Source of the DNA: Methylobacterium bullatum
GTDB taxonomy: Bacteria; Pseudomonadota; Alphaproteobacteria; Rhizobiales; Beijerinckiaceae
Reading direction: 5' to 3'
Assembly (NCBI RefSeq): GCF_014845095.1
Contig: NZ_NKUG01000019.1
Coordinates: 37,084-101,083 of the forward strand
Length of the DNA stretch: 64,000 nucleotides
Under the pieces are notes generated by a model, which saw only the letters and a list, made by a program, of their open reading frames with translations, ran no database searches and had not been told where the DNA came from. A program made the translations under genes and the position numbers. Of the stretch, positions 44,908-54,480 are shown piece after piece (position 1 is the stretch's first letter; each line of letters starts with the position of its first letter).

Positions 44908-45761
44908 GCGGGCGCGCCGCCGTCCCGGATCTGAGCCGGACGATCTGCCTCGTCGCGGGCGCCTCACGGGGAGTCGGCCGGGGCATCGCCCGCGGGCTGG
45001 GAGAGGCCGGGGCCACGGTGATCGTCACGGCCCGGTCGAGCGAGACGGGGCCGCGCACCGAGGGCCGGCCAGAGACCATCGAGGACACCGCCCGCGAGGT
45101 CGATGCCGCCGGGGGCGAGGGCCACCACTACCTTTGCGACCACACCAGCGAGCGGGCGGTGGACGGCCTCGTCCATTGGGCGCTGCGTCGCTTCGGCCGG
45201 ATCGACGTGGCGGTCTCGAGCGTCTGGGGCGGCAACGAAGGCTTCGACGGGGAGAGCTACGCCGACGGGATCGAATGGGGCACGCCGTTCTGGCGTCGCT
45301 CCGCCGAGTCGTTCTCGCAGGTCTTCGAGACCGGCCCCTATCCGGCGCTGCTCCTCGCCAGAGCCGTCGCGCCGGCGATGGTCTCGGCCAAACGCGGCCT
45401 CATCGCCTTCGTCTCGTTCGACACCGAGACCGGCTACCTCGGCGACGTGTTCTACGATCTCGCCAAGGCCAGCACCAACCGGCTCGCCTTCGCCTGTGCC
45501 CGGGAACTCGCCCCACACGGGGTCACCGCGCTCGGCCTATCGCCCGGCTTCGTCCTCACGGAGCGGGCGCGGGACAACGGCCATGCCGACCGGGCGACGG
45601 AGAGCCCGCTCTATGCGGGACGGGCGCTGGCGGCCCTCGCCGCCGATCCCGATGTCCAGGCCCGTGCCGGGCGCATCCTGCACGCGGGCGATCTCGCCGC
45701 CGAATACGGCTTCACCGACGCCGACGGCACGACGCCGCCGCGTTTTCAACTCGGATCGTGA
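44904..45761 (+). CDS. SDR-family oxidoreductase
   Basis: This 285-aa protein has the short-chain dehydrogenase fold: CLVAGASRGVGRGIARGLGEAGA (cofactor TGxxxGxG-type site) near residue 17, an acidic/Ser region and YDLAKASTNRLAFACARELA carrying the catalytic Tyr-x-x-x-Lys near residue 190. The GxxxGxG pattern with a preceding Ala is usual for the NADP class. It overlaps the previous gene (ATGA), so translational coupling is likely. The substrate is unknown. Confidence 0.87.
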   Translation: MSGRAAVPDLSRTICLVAGASRGVGRGIARGLGEAGATVIVTARSSETGPRTEGRPETIEDTAREVDAAGGEGHHYLCDHTSERAVDGLVHWALRRFGRIDVAVSSVWGGNEGFDGESYADGIEWGTPFWRRSAESFSQVFETGPYPALLLARAVAPAMVSAKRGLIAFVSFDTETGYLGDVFYDLAKASTNRLAFACARELAPHGVTALGLSPGFVLTERARDNGHADRATESPLYAGRALAALAADPDVQARAGRILHAGDLAAEYGFTDADGTTPPRFQLGS

Positions 45762-45771
45762 GAAGACGGCC

Positions 45772-46638
45772 ATGACGGATTCGAAGTCCCTGAAGGGCAA
45801 GACCCTCTTCATCACCGGCGCCTCGCGCGGCATCGGCCTCGCCATCGGTCTCCGCGCCGCCCGCGACGGCGCCAACGTCGCCATCGCCGCCAAGACCGAC
45901 ACGCCGCACCCGAAGCTCGACGGCACGATCCACACGGCGGCGGCCGCCATCGAGGCGGCGGGCGGGCGCGCCCTGCCGCTCATCGTCGACGTGCGCGACG
46001 AGGAGGGCGTCGCCTCGGCCATCGCGCGGACCGCGGAGACCTTCGGCGGCATCGACATCGTGGTGAACAATGCGAGTGCGATCTCGCTCACCCGCACGCC
46101 GCAGACGGAGATGAAGCGCTTCGACCTGATGCACCAGATCAACACGCGCGGAACCTACATGGTCTCGAAACATGCGATCCCCTATCTGGAAAAGGCGCCA
46201 AACCCGCATATCCTGATGCTGTCGCCGCCCCTCGACATGGCGGAGAAGTGGTTCGCGCCGCATCTCGCCTACACCATGGCCAAGTTCGGCATGTCCCTCT
46301 GCGTCCTCGGGCTTGCCGGCGAGCTGCGCAGGCAGGGCATCGCGGTGAACGCCCTGTGGCCGCGCACCACCATCGCCACGGCGGCGGTGCGCAACCTCCT
46401 CGGCGGCGAAGCGCTGATCCAGGCGAGCCGGACGCCGGAGATCGTCGCCGATGCGGCCCATGCCCTGTTCCTGAAACCGTCGCGCGAGGTCACCGGCCGC
46501 TTCCTCATCGACGACAGCTTCCTCGCCGAGCAAGGTGTCACGGACTTCACACAATACCGCGTCACACCCGGCATACCCCTTGCGCCGGACTTCTTCGTGC
46601 CGGATGCGAACACACCGCCTTCCGGGGCCCTCGCCTGA
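45772..46638 (+). CDS. SDR-family oxidoreductase, HSDL2-like
   Basis: This 288-aa protein has LFITGASRGIGLAIGLRAARDGAN at the start, the VDVRDEEGV and NNASAISL stretches and AYTMAKFGMSLCVLGLAGEL with the YxxxK pair. The ASRGIG and the DxMAEKWF region resemble hydroxysteroid dehydrogenase-like 2 proteins that act on acyl or steroid compounds. It is 10 bp after the preceding SDR gene, in the same operon. Confidence 0.87.
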   Translation: MTDSKSLKGKTLFITGASRGIGLAIGLRAARDGANVAIAAKTDTPHPKLDGTIHTAAAAIEAAGGRALPLIVDVRDEEGVASAIARTAETFGGIDIVVNNASAISLTRTPQTEMKRFDLMHQINTRGTYMVSKHAIPYLEKAPNPHILMLSPPLDMAEKWFAPHLAYTMAKFGMSLCVLGLAGELRRQGIAVNALWPRTTIATAAVRNLLGGEALIQASRTPEIVADAAHALFLKPSREVTGRFLIDDSFLAEQGVTDFTQYRVTPGIPLAPDFFVPDANTPPSGALA

Positions 46639-46648
46639 GACGTAAAGC

Positions 46649-47653
46649 GTGATTTTCATCCATCAGCCGATCGCCGGCCCCGGGCACATCCTGCTCGACC
46701 GCCGTCCCCTCGAACTGCAGGACCCCATTCCCGACGAGACCGTCTGGCTCGACATGATCCGCCCGACGCGGGAGGAAGACCTCAAGGTCGAGGCCTTCAT
46801 GGGCATCTCGGTGCCGACCCGCGAGGAGATGAAGGACATCGAGCCCTCCGAGCTCCTCTACGTGGAGGACGGTGCGCGCTACATGACCGGCCGGGTGCTG
46901 AGCAAAGTCAGCGACGCGGATGAGCCGGGGCTGGCCGGCATCACCTTCATCCTGCGCGGCAACCGCCTCGTGACGGTGCGCTACGAGGAGCCCCAGGCCT
47001 TCCGCATGTACACCCAGCGGGCCGGACGCTCGACGGGCAACGGACCCTCGGCCGCTCCGTCGGGCGAGACGATTCTCGCCGGGCTGATCGAGACCGTGAT
47101 CGACCGGGCGGCGGACGTGCTCCAGCTCCAGGGAGAGCGGATCGACCGGCTCTCGGGCAAGATTTTCGAGGAGAAGGCGGACCCTTCGGCCCGCAACACC
47201 GCCCTGCAGGATACGCTGCGGGCGCTCGGACGCCTGGGCGACCTGATCTCGAAGCAGCGCGAGAGCCTGGTCTCCATGGAGCGCATCCTGCTCTCGCTCT
47301 CGGCGACCTACCGCACCACCAAGGCGCCGCGGGAACTGCGCGAGGACGTACGCTCGACCCTGCGCGATCTGCAGTCGCTCGAGGAGCACGCGACCTTCCT
47401 ATCCTCGAAAATCCAGTTCCTCCTCGACGCGACACTGGGCCTCGTGAATCTCGAGCAGAACAACATCATCAAGCTGTTCTCGGTCATGGCGGTGGTGTTC
47501 ATGCCGCCCACCCTCATCGCCTCGATCTACGGCATGAACTTCAAGGCGATGCCCGAGCTCGACTGGACCTTCGGCTATCCCATGGCCGTGGTGATGATGG
47601 TGGTGGCCGCCGTGCTGCCGTATGTGTTCTTTCGCTGGAAGAAATGGCTGTAG
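46649..47653 (+). CDS. CorA-family Mg2+ channel protein
   Basis: This 334-aa protein has a large cytoplasmic N-terminal domain, the CorA coiled stalk region and two C-terminal membrane helices. The signature GMN pore motif is in SIYGMNFKAMPELDW near residue 296, after a first TM helix (IIKLFSVMAVVFMPPTLIAS). CorA mediates Mg2+ (also Co2+/Ni2+) influx. GTG 46649 is the only sensible start, 10 bp after the SDR stop. Confidence 0.9.
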   Translation: MIFIHQPIAGPGHILLDRRPLELQDPIPDETVWLDMIRPTREEDLKVEAFMGISVPTREEMKDIEPSELLYVEDGARYMTGRVLSKVSDADEPGLAGITFILRGNRLVTVRYEEPQAFRMYTQRAGRSTGNGPSAAPSGETILAGLIETVIDRAADVLQLQGERIDRLSGKIFEEKADPSARNTALQDTLRALGRLGDLISKQRESLVSMERILLSLSATYRTTKAPRELREDVRSTLRDLQSLEEHATFLSSKIQFLLDATLGLVNLEQNNIIKLFSVMAVVFMPPTLIASIYGMNFKAMPELDWTFGYPMAVVMMVVAAVLPYVFFRWKKWL

Positions 47654-47738
47654 GGCAGGATGGATCTCGTGCGTCCCCGGACTTTCGGCACCGCTCATCG
47701 GGCTCGTCCTGCAATGGACGGCGGGCGAAGGTAAGCAG

Positions 47739-48500
47739 ATGTGCGGCCGCTTCCTCATTCAGCAAGATCCGAACGTCTTCCGGTCGTTCTACGGCTATCC
47801 CGAGCAGCCGAATTTCCCGGCGCGCTACAACGTGGCGCCGACGCAGCCGGTGCCGATCGTGCTGGCGGAACGCGGCGAGCGGCATTTCCGGCTCATGCGC
47901 TGGGGCTTCCTGCCGGGCTGGCTGAAGGACCCGAAGGGCTTTCCGCTCATCATCAACGCGCGCGTCGAGACGGTGCTGGAGAAGGCGACGTTCCGGGGGG
48001 CCATCCGCCACCGCCGCTGCGTCTTCCTCGCCGACGGGTTCTACGAATGGCGCCGGGAGGGAACCGGCAAGGCCATGACGCGCACGCCCTACATGATCCG
48101 CCGGGCGGACGGGGCGCCGATGGCGCTCGCGGGTGTGTGGGAGAACTGGCTCGGGGCCGACGGGTCCGAGATCGACACCGCCGCCATCGTCACCACGGGC
48201 GCCAACGGCACCATGGCGGCGATCCACGACCGAATGCCGGCCATCCTATCGCCAGAGGCCATCGAGCCCTGGCTCGACCATCTCGGCACGGAGCCGCGCG
48301 ATGCGGTCTCATTGTGCCGGCCGTGCCCCGACCAATGGCTGACCCTCGACGTGGTGAGCGCGAGGGTCAACGACGCACGCAACGAAGGCGCGGACCTCGC
48401 CGTCCCGGTCGGCCGGGCCAGACCGGAGACGGTCTTCGACATTCCGCCGGACGAGCGCCCGTTATCCAGCGACGAGGACGCTCAGGGGACGTTGTTCTGA
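47739..48500 (+). CDS. SOS response-associated (SRAP/HMCES-type) protein
   Basis: This 253-aa protein begins MCGRF, the SRAP hallmark where Cys2 becomes the N-terminal nucleophile after Met removal. Further family residues follow: NVAPTQPVPIV, RWGFLPGWLKD, INARVET and the catalytic His in IHDRMPAILSP. SRAP proteins form a covalent shield on abasic sites in single-stranded DNA. The ATG at 47739 is preferred since it places Cys2 correctly; longer frames upstream add no similarity. Confidence 0.92.
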   Translation: MCGRFLIQQDPNVFRSFYGYPEQPNFPARYNVAPTQPVPIVLAERGERHFRLMRWGFLPGWLKDPKGFPLIINARVETVLEKATFRGAIRHRRCVFLADGFYEWRREGTGKAMTRTPYMIRRADGAPMALAGVWENWLGADGSEIDTAAIVTTGANGTMAAIHDRMPAILSPEAIEPWLDHLGTEPRDAVSLCRPCPDQWLTLDVVSARVNDARNEGADLAVPVGRARPETVFDIPPDERPLSSDEDAQGTLF

Positions 48501-48517
48501 CCGAAGGGCGCGGGCGT

Positions 48518-48766
48518 TCAGGGTTGGGGGCGGGACGAGGCTCGCTCGTCGGCTCCGCGACGAAAGTCGTTGTAGACGTCGAGGAGAGCCCAGCCGGCGG
48601 TCAGCAGGGAGAAACCGGCGACGGCCGTGACGATGGCTGCGGAAACCAGCAGCTTGGCGGTGAAGACGTCCACGACGAATGGTCCTGATTGGGGGAGCGA
48701 CTTTGCTCCTCCCAACATGGCGATGGCCATCCACGCCGGCCATGGGATTTCGAGCGCGGCTGCCAT
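48518..48766 (-). CDS. Small single-pass membrane protein
   Basis: The longest version (82 aa) has one membrane helix (LLVSAAIVTAVAGFSLLTAGWALL) and an Arg/Ser tail. The start is uncertain: ATG 48766 has GAGG too close, ATG 48730 lacks a site, and a GTG further in would give a 51-aa form preceded by AGGA. No family is recognised. It overlaps no other likely gene and is convergent with the SRAP gene. Confidence 0.45.
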   Translation of the reverse strand: MAAALEIPWPAWMAIAMLGGAKSLPQSGPFVVDVFTAKLLVSAAIVTAVAGFSLLTAGWALLDVYNDFRRGADERASSRPQP

Positions 48767-48847
48767 GACCTCGCGGAGCCCTGCCGCGTGCCGCAGCGCA
48801 CCGCGACCCTAAGAACAGGCGGTGTCCGCGACCGTCGGGGCCGGTCC

Positions 48848-50128
48848 CTACCTCAGCGAGGGCCTGCGCTTGGCGACATCCTTGCGGAACACGCCCACCA
48901 TTTCGAGATGGCTCGAATACTTGAACTGGTCGACGGGGACGACCCGTTCGAGGCGATAGCCGCCCTCGATCAGCGTCGCCGCATCGCGGGCGAACGAGCC
49001 GATGTCGCAGGCGACGCCGATGACCAGGGGCACTTTCGATTCCGCGATGCGCTTGGCCTGGGCCTGGGCTCCGGCGCGCGGCGGATCGAACACCACGGCG
49101 TCGAAGGTCTCGAGTTCGATGGGCAGGAGCGGCCGGCGGAAGAGGTCGCGGGTCTCGCTCGTGATCCGGCGCAGGCCGCGCGTGGCACGAAACGCCCGGT
49201 CGAGGCTGGCGATCGCCGCCGCCTCGCCCTCTACCGCATGGACATCCCGCGTGCGGGCCATGGCGAGGGTGAACGGGCCGGCTCCGGAAAACAGGTCGAC
49301 CACGCGCTTCACGCGCTTGTCGAGGGCGGAGACCACGAGTTCGGCAAGCATCGCCTCGCCCGCTTCCGTCGCCTGCAGGAAGCCCCCCGGCGGCGGCACG
49401 AGGCGGGTCTCGCCGGTGGTGATCGCGGGCGCGCGGCGCTCCACCACGATGTCGCCGTGCAGGGACAGGCGCGCGAGGTCGAGCTCGCCCGCCAGCCGCA
49501 CCAGCGTGGCGCGCAGGCCTTCGCTCACCGGGCCGTGCCCGCGCAGGTCCACGTCGAGTCCGGCTTCGGTGGCGGTGAAGGCGACGTCGAGGGGCTTGCG
49601 GCCGTGGCCGAGGGGCGCGCTCAGCGCCCGCGCGACGGCCGGCGCCCGGTGGAGCTGCTCGACGGTGATGGGGCAATGGTCGATGGCCACGAGGGCGTGA
49701 CTGCGCGCCTCCATCAACCCGGCGACGCCCTTGCCGTCGATCTCGCGCACGTGGAGCGTCAGCCGGCGGCGGCCCGATCCATGGGCATCGCGCGCGGGCT
49801 CGCATGGCACGTCGATTCCGGCCTGGGCCAAGCCCTGCGCGAGGTTGCCCCGCTTCCAGGCGGCGTAGGGCTCTGGCGCGAGATGCTGGACCGCGCAGCC
49901 TCCGCAGGTTCCGAAATAGCCGCAGAACGGGTCGATCCGGTCCGGGGAGGGCGTTTCCACCGCGACGAGGGACACGCGCGCGCCGTCCTTGCGGATCGAG
50001 ACGCGCTCGCCGGGCAGGGCATAGGGAACGACGGTGCCGTCCGTCGCCATGCCGTCGCCGCGCTGCCCGAGGCGCGCGATCTCGACGGTACGAAGGGTCT
50101 GTTGTTCGGTCATGGTCGTGTCCGTCAT
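48848..50128 (-). CDS. RNA (uracil-5-)-methyltransferase, RumA/RlmD type
   Basis: This 426-aa protein has an N-terminal TRAM-like domain, a Cys-rich Fe-S loop CGYFGTCGGCAVQHL near residue 75, and a C-terminal SAM fold with VDLFSGAGPFTLAMA and the catalytic stretch VVFDPPRAGAQAQA. It probably methylates 23S or 16S rRNA uracil C5. It overlaps the TlyA-type gene by 4 bp on the same strand, so both rRNA modification genes form an operon. Confidence 0.88.
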   Translation of the reverse strand: MTDTTMTEQQTLRTVEIARLGQRGDGMATDGTVVPYALPGERVSIRKDGARVSLVAVETPSPDRIDPFCGYFGTCGGCAVQHLAPEPYAAWKRGNLAQGLAQAGIDVPCEPARDAHGSGRRRLTLHVREIDGKGVAGLMEARSHALVAIDHCPITVEQLHRAPAVARALSAPLGHGRKPLDVAFTATEAGLDVDLRGHGPVSEGLRATLVRLAGELDLARLSLHGDIVVERRAPAITTGETRLVPPPGGFLQATEAGEAMLAELVVSALDKRVKRVVDLFSGAGPFTLAMARTRDVHAVEGEAAAIASLDRAFRATRGLRRITSETRDLFRRPLLPIELETFDAVVFDPPRAGAQAQAKRIAESKVPLVIGVACDIGSFARDAATLIEGGYRLERVVPVDQFKYSSHLEMVGVFRKDVAKRRPSLR

Positions 50129-50871
50129 GGGCGCACCGTCGAGCGTGCCCCGATGAGGAACTCGCGATTGCCGTCGCCACCGGCGACAGGGGAGGGGATG
50201 AGGCCGAGGACCGACAGGCCGAGATCGGCGACGAGGTTCGTCACCTCCTCGCAGACCGCCTGGTGGACGGCCTCGTCGCGCACGATGCCGCCGCGCCCGA
50301 CCCGGTCGCGCCCCGCCTCGAATTGAGGCTTGATCAATGCCGCCAGGGCCGCACCGGGGGCCATGAGCGGCACGATTGCGGGCAGGACAAGGCGAAGGGC
50401 AATGAAGCTGACATCGACCGCCACCAGGGACGGCGCTCGCGGGATCGCCGCGGTGTCGAGGCCACGCACGTCCCGGCCCTCGAGGCTGGTCACGCGGGGA
50501 TCGCCGCGCAGGGAGGCATGCAGCTGGTCGCGGCCGACATCGACGGCATAGACATGCCCGGCACCGGCTTTCAGCAGCACGTCGGTGAAGCCGCCGGTGG
50601 ACGCGCCCACATCGAGGCAGACGAGCCCGGCCGGATCGAATCCGAACGCCGCCAGCGCGGCCTGCAGCTTAAGCCCGCCGCGCGAGACGAAGGGGTGCGG
50701 CGCGCTTGCCACGATCCGCGCCCTGGGGTCGAGCCTGTCGGAGGCGCGGGTCACGGGGCGGTCGTCGGCGGTGACGAGGCCCGCCTCGATCGCAGCCTGG
50801 GCCCTCGCCCGACTCTCGAAATGGCCACCCTCGACCAGGAGCCGATCGGCCCTCACCCGGTCCACCGTCAT
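50125..50871 (-). CDS. tlyA: TlyA-family rRNA 2'-O-methyltransferase
   Basis: This 248-aa protein has an N-terminal S4-like RNA-binding domain (RADRLLVEGGHFESRARAQAAIEAG) and a SAM-dependent methyltransferase domain with CLDVGASTGGFTDVLLKAGA, then AVDVGRDQLHASL, the FtsJ/TlyA pattern. TlyA proteins methylate 16S and 23S rRNA and can also show hemolysin-like behaviour. ATG 50871 begins the S4 domain; the longer frame to 50946 is unlikely. It precedes the RumA-type gene. Confidence 0.9.
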   Translation of the reverse strand: MTVDRVRADRLLVEGGHFESRARAQAAIEAGLVTADDRPVTRASDRLDPRARIVASAPHPFVSRGGLKLQAALAAFGFDPAGLVCLDVGASTGGFTDVLLKAGAGHVYAVDVGRDQLHASLRGDPRVTSLEGRDVRGLDTAAIPRAPSLVAVDVSFIALRLVLPAIVPLMAPGAALAALIKPQFEAGRDRVGRGGIVRDEAVHQAVCEEVTNLVADLGLSVLGLIPSPVAGGDGNREFLIGARSTVRP

Positions 50872-51091
50872 CGAACCCTTACGATCCCGTGTGATCTCTC
50901 GCCTAAGATCCGATTCCCCGGATCGAGGCCAGACCAACCGGGCCACCCCGTCTCAGCTACGGGAATTCTCGGGTTTGTCCATCCGGGCAACGACATGGCC
51001 CGCTTGCGTGCCCGTCGAAGCCCATGGATGATCCACACCCGGTCCTCGGGCGTTGGCGCCCGTCATACCGGATCACAGAACAGGACGATCG

Positions 51092-52639
51092 ATGGGTACC
51101 CCGAGGGAAGTCGAGCTGAAGCTGGATTGCGGCGCCGCGGAACTGGCGGAGCTGGCGCGCCACCCGCTGCTTGCCGTCGAGCAGCCGACGGAGGCCGAGT
51201 TCCTGTCCGCCACCTATTACGACACGGCCGACCGGGCGCTTCACCGCAAGGGGATGTCCCTGCGGGTTCGCCGGCATGGGGAGCGTCACGTCCAGACGGT
51301 GAAGGCCGCATCTTCGGCGGCCGGCTTGTTCGACCGCTCGGAATGGGAATGGGCCGTGGACGGCCCTACACCGGACCTGTCGCTCCTCGAGGAGACGCCG
51401 GTCCCGGAGGTACTCGCCAGCGCGTCCTCGCCCGACCTCGCCGCCGTCGTGACCACCATTATCGAGCGTACCACCCGGGCCGTTGCCCACGGACACTCGC
51501 GCATCTCGGCGACCCTCGACCAGGGGCGGGTGGAGACGCCGGTCGGCGACGCGCCCATCTGGGAACTCGAACTCGAACTGATCGAGGGCGATCCGGCGGA
51601 CCTGTTCTCCCTGGCGCAGAGCCTCGCGGAGACCGTGCCCCTGCGTCTCGGCGTCTTGTCGAAGAGCGAGCGCGGCTTCAGGATCCTCGGCGAGAGCCTG
51701 CGGCGTCCGAGCAAGGCCGGAGCGGTCAAGCTCGACCGGGACGCTTCGGCGGCCACGGCATTCCGCACCATCGCCGTCGCCTGCCTGACCCATCTGCGGC
51801 TCAACGAGGATGTGTTCCTCAAGACGCGCGACCCGGAAGGGCTGCACCAGATCCGCGTGGCCCTGCGGCGGCTGCGCTCGGCCTTCACCCTGTTCAAGCC
51901 GATTCTCGTGAGCGATCCCGCCGCCACGACCCTGCGCGAGGAGATCAAGCGCATCACCGAGCCGTTCGGGCACGCCCGCAACCTCGATGTCTTCCTCAGC
52001 GAAACCCTGGCCGACGAGATGGCCCGGAGACCGGAGGAGGTGGGGCTCGACGATCTGCGAATCCGCCTCGAAGCCGAGCGGGATCGCGCCTACGGGACCG
52101 TCTTCACGATCCTGGAATCGCAAGCCTGGCGCAGCCTGATCCTCGATCTGTCCGCCTGGATCGAGACCGGGCCGTGGCGCGGCAATGCGAATCGGGAGGC
52201 GGTCTCCGCCCGCGACCATGCCGAAGCCATGCTCGATAAGGCTCGCCGGCGCATCCGCAAGCGCGGCCGCCATCTCCAGCGCCTCGATGCGGAGGCGCGC
52301 CACGAGGTGCGAATCGAAGCCAAGAAGCTGCGCTACGGCGCGGAATTCTTCGCCTCGCTCTATGCGGAGAAGAAGGCGCAGAAGCACCACAAGGCGTTCG
52401 TCTCGGCCCTCTCGGACCTGCAGGACCATCTCGGCGCGCTCAACGACCTCGCCACCGCCCACTCCGTGCTCGCGAGCCTGGCTACCACCGGGACGGGCGA
52501 GGCCGCCGATGGCGACGGGCGGGCGCTGTTCGCCGCCGGCCTCACCGCCGCCGACGGAGAAGCCCGCACCAACGATCTGCTCAAGGCGGCGGAGAAGGCA
52601 CACGAGGAACTGCTCGACGTGAAACCGTTCTGGCGCTGA
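51092..52639 (+). CDS. CYTH and CHAD domain protein
   Basis: This 515-aa protein joins an N-terminal CYTH phosphohydrolase domain (REVELKLDCGA with the ExExK-like start, SATYYDTADRALHRKGMSLRVRR) and a C-terminal CHAD domain rich in conserved His (LTHLRLNEDVFLKTRDPEGLHQIRVALRRLRSAF, EARHEVRIEAKKLRYGAEF). CHAD domains bind polyphosphate. Function is linked to polyphosphate or triphosphate metabolism. ATG 51092 is at the family start. Confidence 0.9.
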   Translation: MGTPREVELKLDCGAAELAELARHPLLAVEQPTEAEFLSATYYDTADRALHRKGMSLRVRRHGERHVQTVKAASSAAGLFDRSEWEWAVDGPTPDLSLLEETPVPEVLASASSPDLAAVVTTIIERTTRAVAHGHSRISATLDQGRVETPVGDAPIWELELELIEGDPADLFSLAQSLAETVPLRLGVLSKSERGFRILGESLRRPSKAGAVKLDRDASAATAFRTIAVACLTHLRLNEDVFLKTRDPEGLHQIRVALRRLRSAFTLFKPILVSDPAATTLREEIKRITEPFGHARNLDVFLSETLADEMARRPEEVGLDDLRIRLEAERDRAYGTVFTILESQAWRSLILDLSAWIETGPWRGNANREAVSARDHAEAMLDKARRRIRKRGRHLQRLDAEARHEVRIEAKKLRYGAEFFASLYAEKKAQKHHKAFVSALSDLQDHLGALNDLATAHSVLASLATTGTGEAADGDGRALFAAGLTAADGEARTNDLLKAAEKAHEELLDVKPFWR

Positions 52640-52757
52640 ATCGCGGTCTCAGACCAGACGGTGGTGAGTGAACCTCATCACCGTCTGCCTACGCGGCGGC
52701 GGGCGTCCACCGATCGCGCCGAGGAGGACCATCGGTCGGGATCGGCGTCGCTCGGTC

Positions 52758-53573
52758 TCAATCGCCGCGCACACTCAAGGCATAGAGCGTGATCGCGGCG
52801 GCGTTCGACACGTTGATGCTGCGAATCTCGCCGCTGAACGGAATACGGGCGAGGACGTCGCAATTGTCCCGCGTGCGCTGGCGCAGTCCCTTGCCCTCGG
52901 CACCGAGCACGATCACTGCAGGCCGCTTCGGCCCGACGGAATCGAGGGTGGCCCCTCCCTCCGAATCGAGACCGATGCGGGTGAAGCCGCGCTTGCCCAG
53001 ATCGATGAGCGCATCGGACAGGTTGCGCACGATCACGAGGGGCACGTGTTCGAGCCCGCCCGAGGCGGATTTGGCCAGTACGCCCGTGGCGGTGGGCGAA
53101 TGCCGCGCCGTGGTGATGATGCCCGCGACGCCGAACGCGGCGGCGGTGCGGACGATGGCGCCGACATTGTGCGGGTCGGTGATCTGGTCCAGCGCCAGCA
53201 GGAGCGCATCGTCCGGAAGGTCGTCGAGATCCGGGCCGGGGAGGGGATCGGCTTCGAGATAGAGGCCCTGATGCACGGCGTCCGCCCCGAGCAGGGCGTT
53301 GATCGCGTTGGGGCGCACCAGTTCGGCGTCGATCCGGAGTTGGCCGAGCTCCTCGGTCAGGCGCGCGAGGGCGTTCTCGGTGGCGAGCAACCGATGCAGG
53401 CCGCGCCCCTCGTTCGCAAGCGCCTGCGACACCGGGTGCCACCCATAGAGCACGACGTGATCGCCGCTTGACCCGCGCGGCCCGGAGGAGGGCGGACCAT
53501 GACGAAACCGGTCGCGTTGGCCACCGGGGCGGCCGGTGCGGGGTCCGCCCGGCCCGTCGCGTCGCGTATTCAT
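52758..53573 (-). CDS. rlmB: 23S rRNA 2'-O-ribose methyltransferase RlmB/TrmH type
   Basis: This 271-aa SpoU-family protein has an N-terminal substrate-binding domain (VLYGWHPVSQALANEGRGL) and the trefoil-knot catalytic domain with ALDQITDPHNVGAIVRTAAAFG, VIVLGAEGKGLRQ and the C-terminal NVSNAAAITLYAL motif. These motifs form the SAM knot. The N terminus is an Arg/Gly-rich disordered tail. ATG 53573 starts the protein; upstream frame extension is unconvincing. It faces the CYTH-CHAD gene. Confidence 0.92.
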   Translation of the reverse strand: MNTRRDGPGGPRTGRPGGQRDRFRHGPPSSGPRGSSGDHVVLYGWHPVSQALANEGRGLHRLLATENALARLTEELGQLRIDAELVRPNAINALLGADAVHQGLYLEADPLPGPDLDDLPDDALLLALDQITDPHNVGAIVRTAAAFGVAGIITTARHSPTATGVLAKSASGGLEHVPLVIVRNLSDALIDLGKRGFTRIGLDSEGGATLDSVGPKRPAVIVLGAEGKGLRQRTRDNCDVLARIPFSGEIRSINVSNAAAITLYALSVRGD

Positions 53574-53728
53574 GGTGTAATCCACTGTCTGACGGCACGA
53601 TCGAAACGCCGCGCCGATGCTGAGCAGCGACAAAGCGACCGCCATGCCGTTCGTCAAGCGTGAAACACCGCGAAACACCGGTTGCCCTGCCGGGAGAAGC
53701 CGCCTATAGAACCCTCGCTCTCGAGCAA

Positions 53729-53803
53729 GCGCCCTTCGTCTATCGGTTAGGACGTCAGCCTTTCACGCTGAAAAGGCGGGTTCGACTCCCGCAGGGCGCG
53801 CCA
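53729..53803 (+). tRNA. tRNA-Glu (anticodon TTC)
   Basis: A full cloverleaf can be drawn: acceptor GCGCCCT (53729-53735) with AGGGCGC (53793-53799), discriminator G then an encoded CCA (53801-53803). The anticodon loop CTTTCAC gives anticodon TTC, reading Glu codons GAA/GAG. The T-arm contains GGTTCGACTCC. tRNA genes are common integration sites, and the following sequence contains an integrase relic. Confidence 0.96.
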
Positions 53804-53901
53804 TTAGGCTTCTCAGCCATTGCCTAGGCTGAAATAGCGCGTAAATCAGTGCCTTAGCAGAATCCGGTGGTGCAAACCACTCATGGCATTTATGTCATAG
53901 C

Positions 53902-54250
53902 CCCTCCGCGACAAGGCTGGGCTCGTACTACTTCCGCCGCGTGATTCCAGGGGGACCTAAGGTCCTTCGTGCCACCCCGTGGTCGGGGAAGGCAGACTGG
54001 AAGTTGAGCCTTAGGACTCCCCCCTGGCCATTGCGAAGCAAGTAGGCTCGCGCGTCCCAAGGGACTGTATGGCGCACTTCGCGGCTGTGGAGCGGCTCAA
54101 GCGCGGTGAGAGGCCTACCCTCCAGTTGGGCAGTCGGTCATGCCTAAGGATGCGGAGATCGAGGCGGGCGAATTGGCGCGGCTCCTCACCGAGGACGATG
54201 CGGTTGCGGCCGGCCGCTGCTCTCCGGCAGGGCCACCGCCTCGCGTTTGA
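53902..54250 (+). pseudogene. Frameshifted tyrosine-integrase relic
   Basis: Three pieces in different frames read like the N terminus of a tyrosine recombinase of the family with a YYFRRVIP start. Piece one (from 53923) gives SYYFRRVIP...WKLSLRTP before a stop at about 54043. Piece two gives AKQVGSRVPRDCMAHFAAVE. Piece three begins at 54140 and includes DAEIEAGELARLLTEDDA. Together they suggest a decayed integrase next to tRNA-Glu. This is my alignment by eye, and the C-terminal catalytic region is not seen. Confidence 0.5.
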
Positions 54251-54480
54251 ACTCTGGCGTGGCACCGAAGGTGCAGCGAAGCAAACTCGCGTCTCGTCTT
54301 GGCCATCAATCACCTTCCCCGCCCGCAAGGAGCGTATCAAAGGTGTCAGCGAAACCGGGGGAGGATCGGTATGCCGATGCTAACCCTTACGAACGGCCTC
54401 AAGAACGGTCGCCGAGTTGTACGCCGCGGTATACCCTTGCGGACGACAACGTGTCGCTACTGCCGGGCGAGCGGACACGA
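54251..54480. other. Gap without supported gene
   Basis: This part, after the integrase relic, shows only short unconvincing frames. It is probably residual sequence of the same decayed element. Confidence 0.3.

Noticed and set aside
48689..50326. A 545-codon plus-strand frame opposite the RumA-type gene
   Set aside because: It is the shadow of a gene with clear methyltransferase motifs.
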